From Cryptococcus deneoformans JEC21 (lineage: Eukaryota; Basidiomycota; Tremellomycetes; Tremellales; Cryptococcaceae): a DNA stretch of 50,000 nt. The stretch is taken from assembly GCF_000091045.1 (NCBI RefSeq), contig NC_006680.1, positions 600,001 to 650,000 on the forward strand, given 5' to 3'. Shown in pieces: positions 23,974 through 33,688 of the stretch. The translations under genes and the position numbers were made by a program. The notes beneath the pieces were generated by a model that was not told the origin of the DNA, made no database searches, and saw only the letters and a program-made list of their open reading frames with translations. Positions within the stretch are counted from its first letter, which is position 1. Each line of letters starts with the position of its first letter.

Positions 23974-25073
23974 ATGGCTCTCGTCACTATCACCGGCTTC
24001 CCATGCTCTGGCAAGTCCACCCGCGCTCAGCAACTCAAGCAATATTTTGAAAAACGTCTGAAAGAGCCGGAATATGACGGTCCAGCTCTAGAAGTAGTGG
24101 TCGTAGACGACGAGTCATCTCATGTACCCCGCTCCACCTATGATTGTATGTATTCATTACTGCTGGTGGATATCTAGGCTCATAAGCACTCAGCCAGCGC
24201 TCAGGAAAAACCAGGCCGTGCAAGCTTGTTCTCCAATGTCAACCGTTCGTTGGGGACAGACACCATCACCATTGTGGACTCTGCCAACTATATAAAAGGC
24301 TTCCGCTACCAGATGTACTGTGCTGCTCGAGAGGCACATACACGAGTCGCTACTGTAAGCTTGTCATTGTGTTTGTGGTTATCATAGTTGACAATGCTGT
24401 CAAGATTCATGTTGTTGCTCCACCTGATATGTGTCGAAAATGGCATGAAAAACGAGGAGAATGCTCTTACAAGCAAGCTACGTACGTGATGGCTCTTTGA
24501 GTTCTCAGAGCAATTGCTAAATTAGAAAGCAGGTTCGACAATCTTATCATGCGATACGAAGAACCGTCGTCCATGGTGCGATGGGATAGCCCACTGTTTA
24601 CAGTACCATGGGATGAGGATCCACCATTCGAAGACATATGGAATGCCATTATAAAAGGTGACAAGAAACCTCCTACTTCTGCTGTTCTTCAGGTGGGTAT
24701 TGCTTTCCTCTAATATTGGCACTATCTTGACTTATGAGCTCAGAGGAGTAAACCACCCCCTAATACTCTTCAAACTTTGACGGCAACCACATCTCTCATA
24801 AATTCTTCCCTCCTCTCTCACCTCACTTCTCTGCCAAATTCCACCACCTTCCCCATACCTTCTCCTCCAGCTCCATCGTCTTCATCCTTGGTTCTCCATC
24901 TACCAGCGAAGAAAATAACACTCAGTGAGATGTCTAGACTCAAAAGGCAGTACGAGACGGTGCAGGTTAAGGCACAGGCTAGCGGAGGTTTAGCAGCGGC
25001 AGGAAATTGGACAGAAGGGGATGTCGCAACGGGATACGTGAGATTTTTAGAACAGACTTGGGAGACTGGGTGA
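23974..25073 (+). CDS. KTI12: Kti12, Elongator-associated P-loop protein
   Basis: Five exons (23974-24145, 24194-24354, 24405-24481, 24533-24692, 24744-25073) encode 299 residues, the usual family size. The protein opens with MALVTITGFPCSGKST, a Walker A loop at residues 8-16, then VVVVDDES, DSANYIKGFRYQMYC, and DMCRKWHEKRGE with WDSPLFTVPW. These are hallmarks of Kti12, an ATPase related to selenocysteinyl-tRNA kinase PSTK. It binds tRNA and the Elongator complex and supports wobble-uridine modification (mcm5/ncm5 groups), acting in cytosol and nucleus. The C-terminal helical part ends VRFLEQTWETG. It converges on the J-like gene with only 89 bp between stop codons. Confidence 0.93.
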
Positions 25074-25162
25074 TGAGATATTTGTGCTAATATAATGATA
25101 CATATTCAAGAATGCTACAATGGTATTCCTAATGCTGGTTATATGTGATATATGTTTCTAAT

Positions 25163-27268
25163 CTAATCTAAAGATGGACAGTTTTCTGGCTTCAGCTGAT
25201 AGTTTCGCCTTTGCTCATCTGTTATACGTCAAATCAACAGGGCAACTCTCGACACAACTCGTTTATAGGGGAGTAACGTACAAGTTTCCACTTGCTCGTA
25301 CGCTCGATTCAACCTCACTTGATCCTCTTCTGCCCCTCCGATGTCCGAGTGTTTGATTTTGCACAAAGTATAATACTTCTCTTTCAAGATGGAATTGACC
25401 TCTTTCTCTTTGGATTTATCAAGGAGTTCGACTGCGAGGTTTTCCACTCCCAGCTCTGCGTAGTATCCATTGCGGTCGTGAAGCTTTCTCAAAGCATATT
25501 GCTCAGATGGACCATAGATGGAACTGCCAATCTTTTCCGCCTTGGCTCTCGCAAACTTCTCGTAGACAGCTTGTCGTTTGCTGCTGTGGGATCCAGAGGA
25601 AGTCCAAGCTGAAGAGTTAATCGAAGATGGCCCGAATAATCTAGAAGATAGAGAAGATGCGGGAGAAACGTTAGAAGCAGCGGAACGCTTAGTTCGAATG
25701 GTAGGATCAACTTTGGAGAAAAGGGAAGAAGATGAAGTTGTCGTCGCCTTTTTTTCGATTGGGAATGATGGCTCAGAGAAAGCTTGTCCTTGACCACATA
25801 ACACTTTTCCTGTATATTCCCTGCGCAACAACTGGATAAATTTGACACCTGTTGCGATGATAAAATAAACTCACATCAGGGACTGTAGATGAGGGACAGT
25901 TGCGGAACCTATCAGAGGGATGATTTTATCGTCCTCCCAAGTCTCTTTTCTGATGGGCCCCCCGCGGCGCATAGCATTGAACAAGGTTGAAACAACGCTG
26001 GAGGATCCTTGATCCCCCATCAAACAATATCCTATGCCTCTCTCGGGGTGATCAAGCCATGTTCGACTGAAGATAAGCCCATTGTTCTAATAGTTTGAGA
26101 TTAGTACTGTCCTTATATGTCCTATAGACATACGTGTTTAACATGATTAGATGACTGTGCTTTCCCTTTCGGCCAATCAACCACTAAATTGTGGCCATTA
26201 TCGTTCAGTTCGCCATCGGTAACAGCTATTTCTCCGGAAGGTAGATACACTTTGTAAAGCAGACCTAATTGTCATTTATAAGTATTGTTGAATGCATTTT
26301 CGTATTTTGAGCTTACGATATGTTGGGATGGCAAACAATTTCTGGGCATGTCAGCTCAAGTCACTTCACCATATTGTCTTGAACATACTGTATCTCTCAC
26401 TCGAACATGGATATCCTCCCACTCGCCGAACGTAGCATCGTGGGCTGAAATTATATTCTCCATATCTGATCGCTCAAGTTTGGGTGGGCCCCATGCAAAT
26501 TTAGGACTTGTCACAGGATCAAATTGATTATTGTCATGAAGAGGAGCAGGAGCACCGACGTTCTTGAAATCCCTGACGTACGGTGCTGGAGTTGGGGAGG
26601 GTAGAAAATCTGATAAACTTATCATAGAGCCGTTAAGTAACTTTTCTATTGATCCTTGCCTCATTCGAAGTACTTCTCGGAAATAGAGTCCACTAGCTGG
26701 CGCTTTAGCTTACATCAGACACAAAATACGACACCAACTGAACTTACCTGCACCAATGACTGTCTGGAACAGCTGCAATATTCAGACCTATTTCGGTGCA
26801 GAAGCGTTGAGCCACATTCGCGTAATCTTGCCCTCCTGTATGGCGATGTATGGCTTCTGAGCGCAAATCTGAGAGAATACAAAGAGTCCAAAAAGGGATG
26901 ATATGCGTTTCGTGATAACGGTAATTGCGCTGAGAAGGAGGAAACAGAATGAGTTCATAAACAATTTGCCTCGATAGTCTTCAAGGCAGTTAACCAGTCA
27001 CACGCACCCATATAGAATTCAGATGAGCTGCTCGGGCCGACTCTGTGTTAAACATCATCAAGGAAAGAGGTCTTATGAACCATATTCGCTGATAGGGATC
27101 CTGTTCCACTAAAGTCTCTACGAGCGATGAGCCGCCTACAGGAACTTGTTTGTTTGCTGTCCGAGCTGCGTATGTGCGGCTGTTTGATATTTTTGCCGTT
27201 CGACTGACATGCTGAGCGCAAGAGAAGGTGCAAGATGTCGGCCGGGGTATCAGGCGGCCGAGGGGCAT
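25163..27268 (-). CDS. Putative mitochondrial protein with degenerate C-terminal J-like domain
   Basis: Eight exons (27268-27008, 26929-26748, 26692-26389, 26341-26317, 26264-26134, 26086-25875, 25820-25282, 25218-25163) join in phase to 569 residues. The N-terminus (MPLGRLIPRPTSCTFSCAQ, then SRTAKISNSRTYAAR) is rich in Arg and Ser without acids, as in a mitochondrial presequence. The middle has no family resemblance that I know. Near the C-terminus, YYAELGVE, LKEKYYTLCKIKHSD and RLNRAYEQVETYEQRRNYQ follow the helix pattern of a J domain, but the diagnostic HPD is HSD (H529-S530-D531) and there is an insertion between helices I and II. It may therefore not stimulate Hsp70 ATPase. Exon 4 is only 25 nt. 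The frame is also open upstream of the chosen ATG to 27640, but that part reads like leader. Function unknown. Confidence 0.75.
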
Positions 27269-27717
27269 TGGATCAAAGCGTATGTCACACTCCTGAATTT
27301 GTCGGAATTTCGGAAGTGAATTAGTGCAAAAGTATGTTCGTATGAGGTTTTGTTGTAAAGAGCGTTGCAGCCAACCTGCAAGATCAACAATAACGAAGAA
27401 TAAGCTCGACGAGCGAGGGGTTGTCAAAGAAAATAGAGCAAGCGTGCCTGGCCCAAATAATAATGCGCTGGTGGGCGGCGGTCGCCCCTCTTTACTCGGC
27501 CACCAGTTTCTTGACCTCGCGCAAAGAAGATGAAGGACAAGAGACAACGGTCTGTAGAAGTGATTTGTGCAACTACTATCAACTTGGGGCTCAATGCAGC
27601 GGAACGGACTGCTGATAAACATGTACGACAGTGATCTCATATGTATGTCTCGCAGATTGCCTGCATCGAGTTACGTCTGTAGTCTCATTTATTTCAATGT
27701 AACTCCATACTTCGACC
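27269..27717. other. Spacer between ETF beta and the J-like gene
   Basis: About 450 bp between the 3' end of ETF beta and the start of the J-like gene, both on the minus strand. It contains the promoter and leader of the J-like gene. Long ORFs on both strands here look like chance. No RNA gene seen. Confidence 0.4.
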
Positions 27718-28826
27718 TTACAGAACACCCGCTTCCTTCATCTTGGCGACAAGCTCCTGGACAGTCTCAACCTACAAGATATAAGCAAAAGTATCAGTGC
27801 GATGTAAAGCGGACTAACCTTGCTACCGCCTTTTCGTTTAGGAGGTTCAGAAACGGAAACAGTCTCAAGTCGGGGAGTCTGAAAAAGAGTCAGCAAAGAG
27901 CGTCTGAGATACACGGGACATACAAAGTCAAGACCGAGGTCCTCAGGCTTGAGAGTTTCAATCTTCTTCTTCTTAGCCTTCATGATGTTAGGCAAGGAGG
28001 CATACCGAGGCTCTTCAGAAACGTTAGGTGCTACTGGTCTTCAAGTAAACATCTGATACAAACGTACCGTTCAATCGGAGGTCAGTAGTGACGACCATAG
28101 GAATCTTGCTCTCGACAACTTCCAAACCACCATCAATTTCCCTTGTGACCTCTATCCTGCCGCCTTTTTCGATCACAACCTTGCTAGCGAAAGATGCTTG
28201 TCCCCATCCAAGCAGACCAGCAAGCATACCTCCGGTGGCACCGCTGTCATCGTCGATTGCCTGCTTACCCATAAAGACGAGGTCAAATTTCTTTCCAGCT
28301 TTTTCTGAGCGTTCGATAATGGCCTTGATAGCATGAGCAACGGAGAGAGGCTCGACAATAGTGTTTTCGGGGGTGGTGATGTGAATACCAGTGTCAGCAC
28401 CCATGGCGAGGGCGGTACGGATGGTGTCGGCAGCCTTAGGAGGGCCAATGGAAAGGGCAGTGATAGATTCGACCTTCTCGCCAGACTTGTCTCGCTGACG
28501 AATAGCCTCCTCCACGGCTGAACTAGGTCAGCACTTTTCCAACCAAACTTCGAGTCATGGAGCTTACCGATTTCGTCAAAGGGGTTCTGTAATTGGAAGT
28601 CAGTAAATTATACAGATGACGCAGAAGTAGACTTGCCATAGAGTGCTTGACATTGGTGTCCACTCCCTTGCCGTCAGAAGCCACTCGGATTTTGCTGTAG
28701 ACATAAGATGAGCTCGGCCGAACACGTCCACGTCTACGGTCAAAAGGCGATCACTCACACAGCATAGTCGATGGACCTCTTGACGGGGACAAGAATGTTG
28801 ATAAGAGATGGGAGAGTGGGACGCAT
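27718..28826 (-). CDS. ETFB: Electron transfer flavoprotein beta subunit
   Basis: Seven exons (28826-28759, 28694-28637, 28586-28568, 28517-28068, 28030-27924, 27878-27819, 27771-27718) encode 271 residues. It starts [27 protein letters not shown], carries [28 protein letters not shown], and the AMP-site region GQASFASKV, then [17 protein letters not shown] near the C-terminal arm, all ETF-beta hallmarks. With ETF alpha it accepts electrons from mitochondrial acyl-CoA and other FAD dehydrogenases and passes them to ETF:ubiquinone oxidoreductase in the matrix. The second intron (28587-28636) has a GC donor (GCAAGT); the protein jun­ction HSM/NPFDE is conserved and leaves no GT alternative. Exon 3 is 19 nt. 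It shares a 293-bp divergent promoter with SEC12. Confidence 0.94.
28587..28636 (-). other. GC-AG intron in ETF beta
   Basis: The intron reads ATG|GCAAGT at its 5' end and TTACAG|AAC at its 3' end on the minus strand, 50 nt. GCAAGT otherwise matches the donor consensus, as is usual for GC donors. Splicing here gives the conserved HSMNPFDEIA; no GT in reach keeps this frame. Confidence 0.8.
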
Positions 28827-29119
28827 TGTGGATGATATGATCTCCTGGAAGAGTGTGCGAAGGTAAGGTATTATTAGAGATGGAGGAGATGTAGAAGACG
28901 GCTGCCCGGGTCGTTCTTCATCGGCTCTTTCCCTGCCGTTTTCCGATGGCAGCTGGCTTAACCGGAGACCAATTCTGTTACGTAACAATTTTCTCTCAAC
29001 GTCATCATATTTGGTTGATTGCAACAACAGGCAACGAAGAGGAGCAATACATGGGCGGCTGGCGGTGGGACCAATATTCTTTCGATCAATCCTCAGGTAA
29101 ACATCGTAAGCTACAGGAC
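28827..29119. promoter_or_regulatory. Divergent promoter ETF beta/SEC12
   Basis: A 293-bp spacer with start codons on either side facing outward. The SEC12 side may contain a short leader intron, since GTAAAC and CTACAG lie just before the chosen SEC12 start (29097-29116), but at 20 nt that is too short by itself. No named motif seen. Confidence 0.4.
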
Positions 29120-30786
29120 ATGACCAGGACAGCGCATCACCCTCATCCAACTCCTTCCTTCCCAGTGTATTGCCTTGACTGGGCTGACGACGCTAATCTG
29201 GTACTTGGAGGTGGTGGCGGAGCAACCCGAAGCGGCATTCAAAACAAGCTGGTAGGTCTGTTCTACCGTTCATCCAATCTCAAGGATGTGCTCACGAGAC
29301 ATATAGAAACTGTGCAAAGTCTCAAAGGATGGAAAATACTTGAGTTATTTGGCGGAACTCCCCCTCAGTAATGATGAAGATGCGCCCATGACTATGGCCA
29401 TCGACAAAGAGGTATGTGAAAATCATGCAATCTACAGATGGTGAATCTAATGCGAAGGCCATTGGTAGACCAAGCGCATAGTCACGGGCATCAATGGTTC
29501 TTCGTCGGCCGTTCAGGCTGGAAATAATGACCATTGCAGAGTTTATTCATTCAGTGATAATCGGTAGGTTTCGGTTCCATGGCATGGTCCCACGCTGACC
29601 GCTTCTTTAGAATTGAGCTCGTCGGAGGGCAGAAAACCATAGAGGCTGATTGGTCCGACGATTATCCGTACCAAGTGGGTCCATCTTACTTGCTTCTGTC
29701 AAACATACCGATTGAAAATTACAGAAATTCACTGTCCTTTCATCCTCGTCTAAGCTACTCGCGGTTGGAAGCACCGATAATAGGGTGTCAATCCTGCATT
29801 TCCCTTCACTTGAACCTGCAGCCCCCGCATTTTCCACGGATTCTGAACTCGTGGATCTTGACTGGGGAGGCCCCGAGGGTGAATGGGTAGGTTTGACTTG
29901 CGACTGAGCATTGTAGACTGTGGTTTTGATATCATTTTAGTTGTGTGTGGCCACGACGAATGCGCTCTTAATTTACCTGCGTCCCTCTGCCGGAACGGCC
30001 ATGACATTGAAGCAAACGATCTACCCTCCAAGCTTCGACATCGTCCCAGCCATATTCCGTTCGGCCCGTTTTTCCCGTAACCCTTCAACGCCTTTGAACA
30101 TTCACGCTGTCCTGAACTCTACCAAACCCGCAAAGCGAGGTGCGGCGAGAAAGGCGTGGGTATGCACATTTGGAGTTGTTGCAGGACCGAGTCAGGCGAA
30201 ATTGACCGAGGAGGAGAAGGCTACAGCGAAGATCGAAGAGGAGAAAGGAAAGGAGAAGGAGACAGCGAGCGATCCTCAGGAGGACGTGGGGAAGTGGGAT
30301 GTATTGATCAAGAGGGAAGTTGCTGGAAAGCCTGTAACAGTATTCGATGTCAGGTATGTCCTCTATCAATTATCCGTACTAGTTTTGCTGATGAAGTTTA
30401 AAGTTCTGATGGGAGACTTATCTCATATGGATGCTCTGATCTCTCGATCGGGATTCTCGATTCCAAAACGTTGGCGGTGAGTGTTTCTCGATTGCTGAAA
30501 TCGACAATTAACTCAATTACCTTGGTAGCCCCTTCTCAAGATCCTTCACGCCCACTCATTTCCTCCAACTGCCCTCAAGTTTAATCCTTCGGCTTCCCTT
30601 CTTGTGTCTGCGAGTGCCGACAATACTGTTCGCGCCATCGTTGTACCTGCTAAATTTGGTGGACGTAAGTAATCATCTCCGATGAATTATGAACCACTAA
30701 ACTGATCAGTCACAGTATCAACACCTATGGTCATATTGTTGTTGGCGCTTTTGGCGTTGATTTTGGCCCTTGCACTCAAACGGTGA
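29120..30786 (+). CDS. SEC12: Sec12-type guanine nucleotide exchange factor for Sar1
   Basis: Nine exons (29120-29251, 29307-29411, 29469-29563, 29611-29674, 29725-29886, 29941-30353, 30404-30476, 30529-30664, 30710-30786) give 418 residues. The N-terminus, YCLDWADD then VLGGGGGATRSGIQNKL, matches the potassium-binding loop region that Sec12/PREB uses to expel GDP from Sar1. A WD40-type propeller follows (KLLAVGSTDNRVSILHF, VFDVSSDGRLISYGCSD, HAHSFPPTALKFNPSASLL, SASADNTVRAI). The last 25 residues hold one hydrophobic helix (MVILLLALLALILALALKR), so this is a tail-anchored-like ER protein with almost no lumenal domain. Role: starts COPII coat assembly at ER exit sites. The start MTRTAHHPHPTPSFPVY was chosen because upstream sequence in frame lacks similarity; an upstream ATG at 29051 lies in a different context. 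Confidence 0.9.
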
Positions 30787-31249
30787 CCATGTTAGGTAAT
30801 TTGAGGTTTATTTACTTTTCAGGTCAGAGCGACGTTGTATTTTAGTGATAGAGAGGCTGCATGCAAGTAGTGTTAGATTAGAGTTGAATATGCTACTTTT
30901 GACTTTATTATCTTTGCTGTGGATGTCTTTCGATCGCATCTCTCTCTGGAACTGCTCCTTCTCATGGCTCGTGGCGGTGAATATGCCTCGTATGTATCGT
31001 GCGTCTTTATTTCTCATTCAAGCTTAGTCGGCGAAGTCCGCTATCCGAATAGATGTCGCCGTTGTTGTTGTTTAAGTGGCTTGCGTGACTGAACTGTGGA
31101 AGCCGCACCGCCGAACTAGAATAACCGGAGCCCGCAGTGCAGTGTGCCTTTTGTATATCTTCTATGTATACCGTATCTACACGAAAGGCAACACATTATA
31201 TTTGAACAAAGACCCCTTATTCCCCGGTCATATCTACCCTTACAACAAC
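30787..31249. promoter_or_regulatory. Spacer and promoter upstream of the copper transporter
   Basis: About 460 bp holding the SEC12 3' region and the promoter of the Ctr gene. Copper-starvation regulators of the Mac1/Cuf1 type are known to control Ctr genes in fungi. I looked for the TTTGCTC type of copper element and did not find it; one TTTGCTG occurs near 30913-30919. AT-rich ACATTATATTTG lies about 60 bases before the start codon. Confidence 0.35.
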
Positions 31250-32146
31250 ATGGACCACGGTGACCACTCGAAACACACTATGCCTGACATGGACATGCCC
31301 GCTTGTTCGGTAGGTTGTCTTTGTCTCTACTCGCAGAGTACGCCGTGTCAGGCTAAATCAGCATGACGTTAGATGAACATGCTGTGGAATAACCAAGTAG
31401 CAGACACATGCGTTGTCTTCCGCTCATGGCATATCTCGGGTACTTGGACCATGATTCTTTCTTGGTGAGTCAAAGCAGCAACAGCGGGAGAGAATGTGCT
31501 TACGGTACAGAACTATCGTAGCTTTGTCATCATTGGCATCTCCGTTTTCTATTCTTATCTTCTTCACTACATCAAAGACTACGATCGTCATATCGCTGCG
31601 GCTATCTATTCCTCTACGCAGCCAGGTCGAAGGGACAGAGACGGCAGCCCTGCTGAAACCGGTCTCATACCACCTATTCCGACTGCGTACGGCGGGATTG
31701 AAGTAGGCGCTTTGAACAAAATTGGAGTGTAAGCGTTCGCTCTTGTGTGACTTCATCAGAAAGGAGCTCATTATCGTTCGGCTTGGCAGTACCAGATTGC
31801 CCCTCAGATTGAGACTGATGAGGGCTGGACTCTATGCCATTTCCGTAGCCATTTCCTTCTGGGTAAGTGTCACTACCAAGATGGGCATTGCTGTTCTAAG
31901 AAATGGATGAAACTGATATTTTTCCTTTATGCTCAGCTCATGCTCGTCGCCATGACTTACAACACGTATCTCTTCAGCTCCATCGTCGTTGGTGCTTTCT
32001 TTGGTCATGTGATGTATGAAGGTGAGATGGATATCGGGTAAGCATTCATCTATGCAAAAGTAGCGAATAAGGTGTGCCAACAGCTGATAATCGTTCACAG
32101 GGCCGTGCTGTCTGGTACGAGTGGGAAAGGGTTGGCTTGTCACTAA
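31250..32146 (+). CDS. CTR4/CTR1: Ctr-family high-affinity copper transporter
   Basis: Six exons (31250-31309, 31373-31464, 31522-31728, 31790-31862, 31937-32037, 32101-32146) encode 192 residues. The N-terminus is Met/His-rich (MDHGDHSKHTMPDMDMPACSMNMLW), as in Ctr proteins that capture copper outside the cell. Three membrane helices follow: CFVIIGISVFYSYLLHYI, then after a long cytosolic loop SVAISFWLMLVAMTYNTY with the MxxxM selectivity filter, and SSIVVGAFFGHVMYEG with the GxxxG packing motif. It should trimerise in the plasma membrane and import Cu(I). The C-terminus ends LACH, so a terminal Cys-His may act in copper hand-off as in other Ctr proteins. Cryptococcus has two such genes (CTR1, CTR4); I cannot say which this is. 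The stop codon lies inside a tandem duplication. Confidence 0.92.
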
Positions 32147-32185
32147 GCGGTTACTAAAGGGTTGGCTTGTCGCTAAGTGGTTATT
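32126..32185 (+). repeat. 30-bp tandem duplication across the copper transporter stop codon
   Basis: Two adjacent 30-base copies, 32126-32155 and 32156-32185, differ at three positions (27 of 30 identical). Each begins AAAGGGTTGGCTTGTC and contains a TAA in the same frame. The unit is ten codons, so the second copy repeats the last codons and stop of the gene (GLACH-stop then GLACR-stop). The copies' slight divergence says the duplication is not recent. Confidence 0.95.
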
Positions 32186-32626
32186 GGTGTAGAACACAAT
32201 GTACATTTTATCTGGCATTCAGAATCGATCAAACGGCTATGTTTTCGAGCATCTACATGTTAAATCGTAATAGGGAAGGTCCTACGGCAAATTCCAAGAT
32301 GTAGTGGATGACCGAGCTCTCTTCAAGTACCATCCTTTCAAGTTCTCAAACCAAAAGGATATCCTCAAGCCTTAAAGCAAGGTCAATTATGCACGTCGCA
32401 CTTTATAAGGGGAAACTAGATAATTCATCTAACCAAATCGTATCATTCATCAACATCAGCTTGTAAAACCTCTCTTGGTTCTGTAACCCTCCTCTCTTTT
32501 CCCTTACTAAATAAACCACACAACGCCGCTACAAAGTCCCATCTCACGACCCATACTCGTTACTTGGTATCATCTAACGTCGGATCACTGGAGAAGGACT
32601 GATCTGAGCTTCTTTTTATCATCGTC
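32147..32626. other. Spacer between copper transporter and membrane protein gene
   Basis: About 480 bp. The first 40 bases are the second copy of the tandem duplication. The rest is the probable Ctr 3' region and the promoter of the next plus-strand gene. No supported exon. Confidence 0.4.
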
Positions 32627-33564
32627 ATGACCGACAAGAAACCATGGCTTGGCCCTGAAACCTTCCCAACCATCTGGATTTGGATCTGCTTGGCATCCAA
32701 TCTGACAGGTATTGCTGCCCTAATCACGCTGATTATTGCAGAATTTGTGGTCTTGGTCAACGATTATTCCAACTACCATGCTCAGTATGGTTACAACTAT
32801 CGTGAGTTTTCACCTTGTATGATAAATCTGGAGATGAAGGGTTGAAGTGGTGTGAATAGAGGCCAGGGGCTACCAAGGTAGCACCGGATGCGGGCAAGTA
32901 GAGTATACCAACGCTCCCAAACATCTCGGTTCTGCAATCTGGATGCTGTTTTACCAGTTATCCATCATCGTTTTAGCTACACTGGTCATCGCCTCTGATT
33001 TGGCCTGGCGAGCAAGTAGCTACAACGCCTGGGGCGGACGATGGATTTCCACCTTTTATGCTACTGGTATCACGGAGGGTAGTATGCACCCTGGACTGTA
33101 CTACTATGTAGCAGCGAATGCTTTCTTGAAGCTGTTTTTGGTGGTGCTGTATATGAACCAATCATTTTACGGTATGAGGGGTCATTCTTCGCATGCGTAA
33201 GTGTCAGATTTATAGGAACTGAATGTGTCGAGGAAATTTTATAACTCTATGGTTTAGCTCGCCTTATAGCAATGATGGGGATAACAGCCACTATTATACA
33301 GGAACTTCTTCATCCAGCGCATCATCGTCGTCGTCCTCAAGTTCGTCCTCAAGTATCTCACAGTATTCCTGGAAACGAGGAAACGGTAGCTCAGTTAAAA
33401 TTTACGGTGTTGAGGCCTGGGTGTACTTTGCGGGGTGGATAGCTCTTTGCTCCATCATCCCCAGCATGGTCGCGTTCCTATATTTGGCAGCTTGGGGAAA
33501 AAAGAAGGTTGAAGAGGGCGAAGGCGGAGAAGGCGGGGCTGAGGTGGGCGGCGGTAAGGGATGA
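32627..33564 (+). CDS. Unrecognised four-helix membrane protein with serine-rich loop
   Basis: Three exons (32627-32801, 32860-33196, 33258-33564) join to 272 residues. Hydrophobic segments: residues about 17-46 (IWIWICLASNL, GIAALITLIIAEFVVLV), about 80-103 (AIWMLFYQLSIIVLATLVIA), about 130-155 (YYYVAANAFLKLFLVVLYM) and about 215-240 (WVYFAGWIALCSIIPSMVAF). The loop between helices 1 and 2 has YNYQARGYQGSTGCG. Between helices 3 and 4 lies a tract of about 15 serines broken only by Ala and Ile (33301-33357). The C-terminus is acidic and glycine-rich after KKK. I do not recognise the family; the topology and size recall fungal plasma-membrane proteins of unknown role. The serine run uses mixed TCN/AGY codons, so it is not a simple recent repeat. 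Confidence 0.8.
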
Positions 33565-33688
33565 ATGTCGTAGATTAGGTTGAGGTGCAGCTCAGTATGT
33601 CCGACGTACTTCGAAATCTTCCCCCACTTTCTCGCATGAAACAATTGTACATATATTATTCCGATCAGAAAGACCAATATCCATATGA

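Noticed and set aside
27269..27640. 124-residue N-terminal extension of the J-like protein
   Set aside because: Frame is open but the residues look unstructured and the presequence-like start at 27268 fits better.
30787..31249. TTTGCTC-type copper response element before the Ctr gene
   Set aside because: Searched both strands by eye; only a TTTGCTG variant found, too weak to call.
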